Assembly: GCA_947561715.1 (NCBI GenBank)
Contig: OX387199.1
Coordinates: 17,551,001-17,615,000, forward strand
DNA: 64,000 nucleotides
Direction: 5' to 3'
DNA from: Ascidia mentula
Taxonomy: Eukaryota > Chordata > Ascidiacea > Phlebobranchia > Ascidiidae
The notes beneath the pieces were generated by a model that had not been told where the DNA came from, searched no databases, and was given only the letters and a program-made list of their open reading frames with translations. A program made the position numbers and the translations under genes. Positions 24,201 through 36,300 of the stretch are shown one piece after another; positions within the stretch are counted from its first letter, which is position 1, and each line of letters opens with the position of its first letter.

Positions 24201-27200
24201 GTAAGTGCTATGATGTTCAACCATTGCAATAAAAGGTTTTCAGACCATTTTAATTGTTGTAACGTACGAGGAAAAACATTGATCTGTATTCTATATGAGT
24301 GGTTTTGCTGCATGGCGTGATTTTGTATCAAACGTATATTTTAAAATGTTGCTTTTTCCAGATTGCGTGAATGACATGTCTTCCTGTGGAGCATTGAAAA
24401 GGATTGGATGTAACGAAAAAAGTCGTTTCTACAGGTAAAACTGCATCTAAATCTTCAACAACTACACACCAAGAAACGATGTTGTGCTAATCAATTTGTA
24501 GCAACTCCCGCAATATTTATTCTATCACGAAATTTACAACCAGTTAGTGCATTAGTTACATGACAAGAAATTTGGAGTTGGTTATTTTAAAAAAATATTT
24601 AGCTATAAAAATTTGTAACTATCTAATCTTTTTGTTCAGCTTTATGAGTGCCCATTGTCCGGATACGTGCGGTTGGTGTGCCCCAGAACCCCCTAAACCC
24701 ACCACGCGATTCACCCCACGACCAACCCGTCCCACACCTCGCCCCATACGACCCACACAGCGACCCAGGCAAACCACGAGGCGACCAGCAATGACACGTA
24801 GACCCACCACATCTGCACCAAGCAGTGAGTATTTCATCACATTGTCGTCATACAGCATCTCTGACGTACGATCCGAATATAACTTTGCTTTGCAGCTACG
24901 AAGCCAACGTCAAACGTAAAAGATTTGGTTGAGGTAAAAGTGTATTATCGAGACCAGGTCAGCCCCCAACAGTACATGTTCACCAAATCGTCAAGCAGAC
25001 CTCGGTATCCATGGAAATCGGTGTCCGGTAGCAACTACCGTGGCGAAGTAAATTCGTTTTACATGTACAGCAAGTAAGTTGGTGTTTTTCTGCAAATACC
25101 TGGGTTACTTAAGAAATATTTTCTTTTGGTGTGCTTCAAAATTTGACGAAAATTTTATTGCGTGATTTTGCACACAATATATAATGGAACAACTCAGTAG
25201 TTGGATGAGTTAATATTGATCTCTGTTTCGCAAATCATTGAAGGCATGTGCTTGGTACTTTAGTAAAACCTCGTATATAATTTTAAGACCAACTGGACTT
25301 TATTTTCAACGAGTGAATTTCTGCAAGGCTAGAAGCGGAAACACATTTAAGTACACCATCACCAAAGGACAGTGTGGAAGAGGTAAGGATCACATTATCA
25401 CATTTATGGGAATACGTATTTCTTCAACTCTGTGGACTTTCGCAAAAAACAAATATACTTCGCTAAAATGCATCAAAAAGATTATAGGGCTAAAATAGGG
25501 AGTGATTCCCAGAACAGGAATTAAAGGTGAGGATTTTACATAACTGACAAACTCCTCGCATCTAAGACGGGAGAAAAACTTATTTAACGGTGCTATTTTT
25601 ATGGATGATCTAATGGCAAACATTAACTGGGAGGTGGGGATAGCCACACGCGATGATAGAATCGCCCTGGAATGCAATTAAATTTTGGACCCGACCTTTG
25701 CTTGGAAACTCACTATTAGATTCGAACTCACCCAAAAGTCCGGTGATTTTGATGAAATTTTAGGCGTATAATCCATCGTGGCCGGACGAAGACACGGGCA
25801 ATTAGAGTATCGTCACCCTGAGGGCAATTAAACACAAAAATAAACCTTACACCGGCGTAGAAACAAGCGCTAGGTTTAGCAATACACAAAGTTGGAAGAA
25901 GTATCCATAAGATCGCAAGTAGCAACAAACTAACTGGATGCTGTTTAGGTTTTGTGGTGTTGTCGACTGACATAGTAATTAAACGTTGGGCCAGTTAAAT
26001 CATGTAGTTTTTTATTTTATCATGAAATATTAATCCATATCAGAGCAATCATTTATGCCTGAACAATTAAGGGCAGTTTACTAATTGGTAACAGCAATTA
26101 AACTGGTATAAATATATAAATTGTTCCATGGAAAGGATGTTTATCCGTTTATAGAACAATATAACGTAACTCTCCACTAAATAGTCACGAATCGTTTCAT
26201 ACCGGTTATCCCAGCGTTATGAAACGGGTATAACACGTGTAGTTTTTCCATTTTCTTGAGATAGTGATTTATTTTCGATAACGCAAAAATATTTCAGAAC
26301 TTTTAACTTGTTCAATTCAACTCGAACAGTTACTTAAACTCACCAACATTGTTTAACCGTAATTGCAACACGACAACAAAATATAATTTTTCAGGTTGGC
26401 AACAGGATTTCCGTCTTTACGCTTCATCGCGTCCTGTGCCCTCATCCACTTTCATATTCGTGAACAACCGCGGTACAGGCCCCTGGACATCACGCATCAC
26501 TGATTCCGTGCCTTGTTGTGGCTACGTTAAGAGTCGCATCACTCTTTTCATTCCAAGTAAGGAACACGATACGTTTCATTTACTGCACATGTATGGGCCA
26601 CACATCCATAAATTGGAAATTGTACAGAAAACGACAACTCCACCTTTACCCGAGTTTATGTTTTCCATTTGCAGAAGCCCCGAAAACTGAAGTCGAAACA
26701 ACCCGAAAACCTGCCCCAATCACCACAAAGAAACCCTTGCCGACCCCGTGGAGACCCCAAACTACCCGAGCAACCACCCCCAGCGTTGCCAAACCGACAC
26801 CAACGGGACCTCAGCCAACGTCATCGTTCAACAAAGAATGTTTGGAATATCACAATTTTTTCAGGTAACTATTCAAATATATGAAAGCAGACTAGTGTTT
26901 ACACCAACTTTTTTATACGTTTTTGACGCTAAACTGGTCAAACCCTCTTTACAGGGCCGCGCACAATGTGCCCCTCCTTAAATGGGACCCAAAGCTGGTT
27001 GTCACGTCAAAAAGATGGTCCAGGTTTTTGTCCAATGCAGCACCATCACATCCATTCAAAGTAGAGAACGGTGTTCAGCGAACTAGAGGATGGCCCCATT
27101 CAGACGTAAGAACAGACATTTGTTTTTTTAGTTGCAGGAGCCACATAAATTTTGGTACTTTACAATGTGTTCCGTGCAGTAAATAAAATTTCGATTTTCT

Positions 27201-29703
27201 ACAAACTGTATATGACACCATAGCGCAAATGCTATAGCTAGCTAAATATTATAAAGTTAAGTTTGTATCAGTGATTCTTAAGTAAATGCTATCTTTCCAT
27301 TTTCTGCACAATGTCGAGCTAGTACACAAGTCTGCTTTCCGCAAAGATTGTATGCAATTGCATTGTGCCAGTAATGTTGAAGTTTCCAAAACATGCTCTA
27401 TTGCAGAGAGGAACAATCTATAGAAATCGGGGTGTCGGCGAAAACATTGCATGGGACTTCTCAGTTGATGGCAGCCCTGCGAAAGAGTCCGTATTGCGGT
27501 GGTACGCCGAGATTTTCTATTACGACAGAAAAAATCCAACCCACAGTCACGCGGGAAAACCAGTTGGTGAGTTTATGACGTCATAATTCACTGTTGTGAC
27601 AATGGTGTCATGGCGGCTACAAGTAGTGATATAACGTGTCCAGAGGGGTTTACACGTATGTGCGGTTACAGGTTTGCGTTTATAAAGACTCAATTCGGCG
27701 TTATGGTCGCTATTAGGTGAAGCACCTGCTTGGGTTTCATGCCAATGGCGTAAGGTCGTGTTTGTTTTTTTATTCTTGACGACATATAGCCAGTATTTAT
27801 CTGGAAAAGGTCAATTTGTAAGCACATCCAAACATTTAAACAGCGCACTATCAGCAGGTACGCAACAGCTGCTTTCGGTTTTCATGCTGTCGCGCATTAA
27901 TGACAATAACTTTTTTCATTTGTGAATATACACTGATGGCCATGAAATCATGCACAATGGTATTGCGAGTTGTAGTTTGTGTGCGTAAGTTTTTTTAATG
28001 ACAATACATTGCCCTGTTCCGATGGTCAAAGGGCACGGGTTTGCTTAGCATTAAAAGTAATCTGGAAAACATACTTCGTGACAAACACATTTAAGTAGCA
28101 ACAGTATAACTTTTAAACCTGTTGTAACACACATCCCCCCAAAATCTTCTTTCCCAATTCAAAAATTTTGACACGAAGCCACAAAAAACTAAGATCGTGC
28201 AGCAATTGTTACGTCACGAGGTCGTTACCGCGCATCCGTTTTCGTTGCACGTTCCAGAGGTCACATCTGACATTCGTGGAAGTTGTACAGGACAGAGAAT
28301 TGTAAAGCACAAAAATATTTCGCGAGCGAAAGGGTCACCAAAGAGCCTTCGGAGAATATGAGAGTAACGAATAAAACACTTTAACCCCGGAATATTCGGA
28401 TTAAAATGGAAACATTAACGCTTTGTGGTGAAGGAAGAGAAAACGGACTTCAAAGAAACACACCAAACTATTTTTGACATTTGATTACATTTAAAGTTTC
28501 ATTATGTCATCCGCAAAAGACCGTGACAAATTTTTCTGACTAGTTGGAAATCCATCCGCATGCAGGACTCCCTGCACGTTCTTATCAGAAGTTACAAAAT
28601 TCACATGGGCATACAACCTACGAACGGAAGAAAGTGATATTCAAAACAAAACCGCTTTGCACGCACACATCTTACCTCGCACGGTATACGTTTTACATCG
28701 TGGCCCGAAATTTGCGTCGGAAACCCCGCCAGTATTTAAATTACTTCCGAGCTGACGTTAACCAACGCGCATGTTCGTGTTCTCAGGTCACCTGACACAG
28801 ATGTTGTGGCGTGAAACAACCCATCTGGGCTGCGCCGTTGCCAAGAAATCGATAAGACAAGGGAACTACGACTACCAATCAACCTACACCGTATCTCACT
28901 ACGCACCTGGCGGCAATGTTGTATACAGAAATCCGATAGATACATTGGAAAACTATAACACCAACGTTCCTCAGGCTAAAAGCAGTATGTTTTACGTTGC
29001 TTCATTGTTACTGTTGTTTTTACTTTATTTCATGTCTCAGCTATCTGAAACGTATTAACAACGTACAAAGCATCATACATTATTGGCTCTACGGTAAGTT
29101 TTGTCAATTTAGTGAAAATATACTTTGCCTGCAGGTACGTGTCGCAGTGATAGAAATTGCGCTGATGATGGAGGCTGTATGGGTTTTTCACGAGGAATTT
29201 CATGTTCGTGCGCCAGAGACAACACCGGTGGTCACAGGTAAGAAACCTATGATGTTTTGGACCGCGTTCTGGTCCTATGAAAGCAAGGGAAGAGTTATTT
29301 AAGTCTGTTCCCAAGTTTGTCTTATATTTCGTCGCCAAGGTTGTCTGCTGGATTCTCAGCGATTGTAGCACTGAAACCTTGCGTAACACCAACTTACGTA
29401 ACGAAACACTTATTGGCCCGCTCAGGACAATCAAAACATTACGCCAAACGTTCAACCTAGTTCAACTCTGATTACCGGTCGTAGTTGACAGTTTAATTCG
29501 CGTCCTTCGACTCCTAACCCATCTATTACAACAGGGGTCGACCACGCTGTAAAGGCAACAGAGGCGGGTGCATTGCAAGCTGTGACAGACCTCAGCAACG
29601 AATCAACGGTTATTATGAATGGATCGGCGAATGTCAAGGAGAAAGGTCGTGTGAATGTGTGTACGAAGTCGTCAACTACAAGGCGGGCGCCATTTGTTCG
29701 TAA
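21202..29703 (+). CDS. secreted multidomain CAP/SCP protein with ShK-type module
   Basis: Exons: 21202-21243, 22269-22568, 22784-22929, [24179-24200 tentative], 24362-24434, 24640-24824, 24896-25073, 25333-25382, 26395-26556, 26675-26864, 26955-27105, 27407-27566, 28787-28984, 29135-29237, 29535-29703 (stop). Order of parts: a short signal peptide (MSSTAICLILVYVQ); a Gln-rich helix; a thrombospondin-1-like start (GGWSPYSCC); a six-Cys ShK module (CVNDMSSCG ... CPDTCGWC); a Pro/Thr/Arg linker; a domain of about 125 residues that I do not recognise; a second Pro/Thr linker; a CAP domain (HNFFRAAHN, GVGENIAW, GHLTQMLWRETTHLGC, YAPGGNVVY); and a Cys-rich tail. CAP proteins (CRISP, GAPR, PR-1) are mostly extracellular; the linkers suggest heavy O-glycosylation. 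The splice phase between 22929 and the ShK exon does not close, so at least one exon is missing from this model. Confidence 0.85.
23349..23433 (-). other. possible thrombospondin-1 exon lying in inverted orientation
   Basis: On the minus strand an AG precedes 85 bases that would complete the split codon left by the exon ending at 22929 and read VTRGIKRSATCDMADDQG and onward to a GTAACT donor in phase 0. The result would extend GGWSPYSCC into a thrombospondin-1-like module and fit the phase of the tentative micro-exon at 24179. It is on the wrong strand for this gene and its acceptor lacks a pyrimidine tract, so it may be chance, an inversion, or an assembly fault. Confidence 0.2.
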
Positions 29704-30381
29704 ATGCGTGTGATGTGTTTCCCTAATTATGTCGTTATAATTTTGTTTCCGTTTTTGTTTCAATTTTTTTTTGTCTATTCACCTCATTTTGTGATATATA
29801 AAATATTATTATTGTTGTTGTTGTTTTGTGCGAGTTAATCGCGCGTCTCGTTTTAGCGCTTCTCTTTTTTGTGTCTCGGTTCGTTCGGCCTTAATTGGCA
29901 TTTGCTCAGTAATAAATGGACCTTAGACATATAAATAATCTGCTTTTTCTGGTAAACACATCTTTGTATTGAACGCAAACTGAATTAAGTATCTAAAGGG
30001 TATCAAAAAATTGCTGTGCTAAACAGTGATATATAGTCAATAACAATTTAGTGATATATAGTTGTGTTAGTAATTTTACATATAAATTCCAGAGCTTTAT
30101 TAGTCGTAGGATTGAACAAAGTAATCCTGTCAAAAAAATGATTATCAAATTATAAACAGAATGCTACAACCACCAGACTACGAATTGCCTGCACCATTGT
30201 TGCGCAATAATTATCGTTACGCTTTGCACGTCTTAGCACCAGTCGCGATGGGTTGTTTGGTTACAAATTCGATTCCTTCTGTTACGTCACAACAACAACA
30301 CCGCTAGGAAAACGCGAGGACGGCAGTTCACTGGAAAGAGTCGTATTGGACGTAGCAGACATTGGGATTCAAACTTCAACA
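29704..30381. other. short intergenic interval
   Basis: Lies between the CAP gene stop and the receptor start. It holds a TTG simple repeat (about 29809-29826) and AT-rich sequence. No gene or clear TATA box is seen; an AATAAA-like TAATAAATGG near 29910 could serve the CAP gene's polyadenylation. Confidence 0.4.
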
Positions 30382-33300
30382 ATGGATGTTTCTGTACGAT
30401 TATTGCTTTTATGTGCTATGACACCATGTGCGATGCCGAAGATGTTGCTACGATTCGGTGAGTACATAGTATTGTTGCCAGATTGCCTTATCTGCAATGT
30501 ATCGTGGTACAAATTACAACTTTCAAGGCTTTGAGCAAAAATATAATTGGAAAAAATTCACGCAAATTTTTCATTAAACGAAGACCGAGTTCTTGTGATC
30601 GAAAGGTTTGTCAAAACGTGCTTTTCACTTGTTTCAACAGCTATATATCACGACACGGCAAGTCAAGATTTGGCAACACTTATCGATTCAACGCTCAGTA
30701 GTTACGTGAATGACTACGGGAAAGGCGACCACTTTATATTTGAAGCTGTAAAATATAGCAAGGAATTCACACCTAACTTTGAGGGTAAGGATACGGCCAA
30801 TGTTTACATACATATTTCACATATACATGATTACATTTACGCTGTTGGGATTTACTGTCATAAAAGAGTGATTTTATTTTTTTGTGTGTGATTTTATATA
30901 ACTTTTGGGAAACTTTATTAGTTAAGTTTTGAATAAAATTTCATAAAATATTCAAATAATTATGACAAAATGCTTGGAAATGTCACTTTAAACTACGTTT
31001 GTCAAGGTTTTCTAAAGGAACCACCCTTTACTAACGATTATTTTGTTCAAAGAAACTCTTAAACGCGAAAGCTTTTCGGCTGTAATTGTTGCATCCCGAG
31101 AGCTCCCTTGTGCCACCCTGGGGCCGTATTTTCAACTTGTGCCCGTTTTTGTGGTGGCCGGTTCCTCTCAGAACTGCGACCAGGAATTAGATTTTAACAG
31201 GTTTGCATTTCACCAATTTTTTCTTGTTTTGTTTAAGTAAGCCAAGTAGATTTGCATGCATGACTTGCAGACTTTATTGTAATGGTTTAGTATTAACATT
31301 CAACCTATTATTTATTGGTTGCAAATGTAGCGTTCTGTTCGAGAATTTATCCAAACAACTTTCTGTATAAAGTCCTGTAAAATTCGATAAATTATGTAAC
31401 AATATAGGTTTACAGAAATTTGCATTTGCTTTCACTTATCGATAAAAAACAGACACTGTTTCCCTCCGTCTATCGACACTTGATGGACTGCGACTCGTGA
31501 ACACAGACGAAGTTATAAACAAAACGTTATGCGCTGTGCCAACTCAGATAACCATTTTGGTTTTTATTTTGTCGATGTGCTTGCCGTGCTTTCGTATACC
31601 GCTGTATTGTTGGGAAAGTCCATTGTGTAACGACCGAAACGTAGATCATAAACAATTTTTGTTGTGTTGAGTTGGCAGTGTCAGAAATACACAACCTGGG
31701 TTATTTCCTAAATTTGTTGATTATTATGTAGAATTCATTATCTCATGCCTTCCGATTCGTCCCTCATGTCTTCATTTTTCGAAGCAGTGAAGCAATACGA
31801 ATGGCAGTCCGCAGCGGTTCTCTACGACAAAAATGACGGTTAGCTTTAAGTTTGCATTCGTCCACATTCTCACTAAACATGACTTCATCTACAGAAGTCC
31901 AGTTCACCTTCCAAAACATTCAGGACGCGGGATCTCGTGGTTTGGATGTTGTCGCCTTTGAAGCAAAGCAAAGTGACGAAAGCATTCGATCGAAGCTCAT
32001 TCAGGCCAGACGGAAGGGCATAAGGTATGATTGCTGAAAAGGATACGAGCTTCGTACATTGCTACAGATGAACTTTCTGAATTAAATAAACAGCAATGAA
32101 AAAGTATTTCTAGCTGAATAGTTTTAAAAAATAGTTAAACAATCGTTGAGGTATTCAGCGTTCTGTTGTTACGGGAAACTTTATTTTTATTTCTCTTCTT
32201 GCAGGACATACGTCCTCGTGAGTTCCTATACTCGATTGATTCGAATTATGTCCATTGCAAGACAGTTGAGCCTTTCCACTGAAAATTACCACTGGTTTAT
32301 ACCGAACGTGGTATGATTTTTTTGTTTTGACGCCAAAAACATACTCTGTTTGTTCACTAGATTAAACAGTTTTTCTCACTTTAAAAAAATAAAAGGAAAA
32401 TAACCAAAAAAAAGTTAGTACATGAGGTTTTAAGTCGTTTGTGTCAACAACACATTATTTATTGTAGCTTTTAAACCCTCAAGTTCTTCACAACTTCTTG
32501 GACGACGGGGTACGAATCACGTTTCTGCACAGTCCATTGGTGACCCCGCTGGTTTTAAAGATAGTTGAAATATTTCCCGAGTTTCAAACAGATGGAGAAA
32601 AGCTCTACCAAGCAGTTGTTCAATCGCTTGTGCGAATTACGTCACGGGCCATGCTTGACGCCTGTGGAAAATTCCAAAGTGATCCGAAGTTTTCCGAAGG
32701 CTGTGTCAAGCGACAACACTATCATCATCAAGAGGTAATTAGTACAATAAATAAACGAATCGACAGCTTGCCAGTATGGCTGGGTTAATTCGATCCATTA
32801 TATATTTTTTAGGTTGAACTCTGTTCAGTTGATGTTAACAATGGATTCATTGTCGATGCCTCTAACAACTTGCATGCAACACCACCATACGTTGAAACCA
32901 CAACTCTTGGCCACCTACTTGACATGCCTACAACAAACAATACAACAACCTCCTCAAATGGCCATGTTATGACTTCAACAACCACAACTCCATCCAGTGT
33001 TCATGGTCACGGTATGTCAACGACCACTACACCATCCAGTGGTCATGGACACGCCATGACAACGACCACTACATCATCCAGTGGTCATGGTCACGCTATG
33101 TCAACGACCACTACACCATCCAGTGGTCATGGACACGCCATGACAACGACCACTACACCATCTAGTGTTCATGCAATGGCTTCAACCACCCCGTCTACCA
33201 TGTCCCATGTTATGGCAAGAACATTATCCAGCCATGGGCACGGCATGACAAAAACCACAACTTCATCACCTGTTAGTCATGGTCATGATATGGTAACAAC

Positions 33301-36300
33301 CACAACACCTTCTGCAAGTCCTGGACATAATATGACTACGACGAACACCACCACCACGCCATCAGCAGGACATGGCCACGCAATGGCAACAACCACAACA
33401 CCATCTGCGGGCCCTGGACATATTATAACTACGACGACCACCACCACGCCATCAGCAGGGCATGGCCACGCTTTGACAACAACCACAACACCATCTGCCG
33501 GTCACGGACATATTGTGACTACGACCACCGCCACACCATCAGCGGGGCATGGTCACGCAATGGCAACAACCACAACACCATCTGTCGGTCACGGACATAT
33601 TGTGACTACGACCACCGCCACACCATCAGCGGGGCATGGTCACGCAATGGCAACAACCACAACACCATCTGTCGGTCACGGACATATTGTGACCACGACC
33701 ACCACCACGCCATCAGCGGGGCATGGTCACGCAATGGCAACAACCACAACACCATCTGTCGGTCACGGACATATTGTGACTACGACCACCGCCACACCAT
33801 CAGCGGGGCATGGTCACGCAATGGCAACAACCACAACACCATCTGCCGGTCACGGACATATTGTGACCACGACCACCACCACGCCATCAGCGGGGCATGG
33901 TCACGCAATGGCAACAACCACAACACCATCTGCCGGTCACGGACATATTGTGACCACGACCACCACCACGCCATCAGCAGGGCATGGTCATGTTATGACA
34001 ACAACAATAAATAATGCTGATGGTCATGCTCCGGTAGACCAATCTCCATCATCCATCGCTCACGGCGGACACTCTTTTAATTCTGGGGTGGTAAGCAAAC
34101 TGAGAAAAGCATATAATACATATCGTTCTCCTTTTTTTTACAGTTACAACCTGTATGAAATGTGAGGCTGTCCGTTTTTTTTTTAAATCTGCACACATGT
34201 ACAAGTCCTTTGTACAATACGAAATATACTTTTTTTGCCTCATTGGCATTTTCCATTATCTTATCAGAGCAAGACTTTTGAGGAATGTTTGATCAAAGAG
34301 GCGCTACAAGATGACGTCATACCTCCTTCGTCCGGTGTCTCAATAACGCCCTCTCACGGTGGACATCACAGGAGAAAGCGACAAGCAGCCGGACATGATC
34401 AACACTCATCAACATTCGAAATTGCTACAAGATTTGACCCGTGTCCTTTTGCTTCAAAATACACTTGGGTAAACGCATTAGTTTTTTTGCAGTCGTCACA
34501 TTCAACGTAACAACAACTTCCTTTTTTGTAATAAACCGATCCGGTGCAATAAAATTTAATTATTTTTACCGAAAAGAAAACCGGTGATTTGTCGATATTC
34601 GACTCGTACTATGTAGGAAAATTAACGAAATGTTAAATTTCTTTGAGCTCTGACTAATTGAACGTCTTTCTTAATACAAGTTTTCAAATCGGTAACGTTT
34701 TCAGAACTATAACGATAGCACATGTGAAAGAAGTTTGCTTCAATACCTGAATCTCAACGATTCTAATGCTGTATATACGATAGAACACGTCCACGCCGTG
34801 GTCAACGGTCAGAACGTAAGTAAATATATTTATCGACTACCATTGACAGAAGTATTCCTAGAAAAGATCAAAACGATTATTACGCAAACAGTTTTTGTTT
34901 TTTTGTGGGATCCGTGCGCACCAATTGATTGACATCAAAAACAATAATTAGCGATATCAAAGGAACGAGAGTAAACACTATTTAGACAAAATTCAAAGCA
35001 ATATATGATGATGGGATTGAAGTGAAAATATATATATTGAATTTCCAGTTGTGCTTCAAAAAATCGGGTATAACGCGAAAAGCATTTTATTTTTATTGAA
35101 TTTGTTTCCGATGATCTCTATGCGGTTATTGACCATGGAGATAACTTTCTTTCTTCGTCTTCGTTGGTATGACGACGATGTTGCAAACACAACACATGAA
35201 AATGATAACATTTACAAACTTATGATAAGCAAAGTGGAGCCAATAATATGAATTGGACATGCAAAGTCGTGTAATAATCACACCAGCTGCACTGATGAGA
35301 CCTTTTTGGTCGAAACAGTGGCCATCTGTCTGCAGCTTACACAATTCATATTATTGGCTCCACTTTGCTTATCTTATGATTGTTGTGACACGGCGCCTGA
35401 CGGTACTATTGGTTGAGCATTGCTTGGCCGTAGTGTTTCCACCTTGTTTTCTCCGTAAGGTTGCACCTAGTTTGGTGCCCAACGGATGACGGTGATTGTA
35501 TAGTCACCCCAAAGTGGAAGTCTTTGCTTGGCTGTTTGGTCAGCAAAGTCGTCTGATAGTCACACCAGCTGCACTGATGAGACCTTTTAGGTCAAAACAG
35601 TGGCCATCTGTATGCAGCTTAAACAGTTTTTGTACGTTATGTTTTATAACGCAGAAGCCTTTCATGCCAGAGAAGCCATCCTAATCTTTTATACTTTATT
35701 TTGTGTAACCTCAGTTGGCTGCCGCCCGAAACGCGCACTGACAGTAAGCTCTTTTCAGGTTCACCAACTTCTTAACGTTGGAGGGAGCAACGGAGCACGC
35801 AGGTACGTCAACGTGACGTATGAAAAGTTTGCAGTGGAGGGGGTCAAGTTGCCGACACGTGACTTAATCGTGGGGGCAATTTGGGTGAGTAGAAACGTCA
35901 CAAAAAACCGTATGGAAATATGACTAAGCGCATCCACAGAACCCTCCATGGCTGAAGTGGGAAATAGAAGACGGACGTCCGGTTTTCGGTACATACGAAG
36001 GGTATCTTTATGACGTCATAAAGGCGTTATCCGAGACCATGAAGTTCAACTTTTCTATGAATGACGAAACTGCCGTCCGATTTAGGCCGGGCTTCAATCA
36101 TAGCGAAAGCGAACTTGAGTTTGCGATGAACGAATTGTTTGAAAACGGATCTGTAAGCTCACGTGCCTCAGTTTGAATGTTTTTTTGAGTTAAGTGTTGG
36201 TAGCGTAAACACCAATATGACAGTATGTATTACAAGGGTTAGAGAAATCGTGTTGCGCAATGTACAAAATGTACAAAATGTGCGTATTTGTTTTTGGCGG

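Noticed and set aside
25700-25740. TTCGAA within a possible tRNA T-arm on the minus strand
   Set aside because: Flanking bases do not pair into a T stem and no A or B box was found.
33283-33974. Minus-strand frames of Val/Pro- and Trp-rich composition
   Set aside because: Antisense reading of the His/Thr coding minisatellite.
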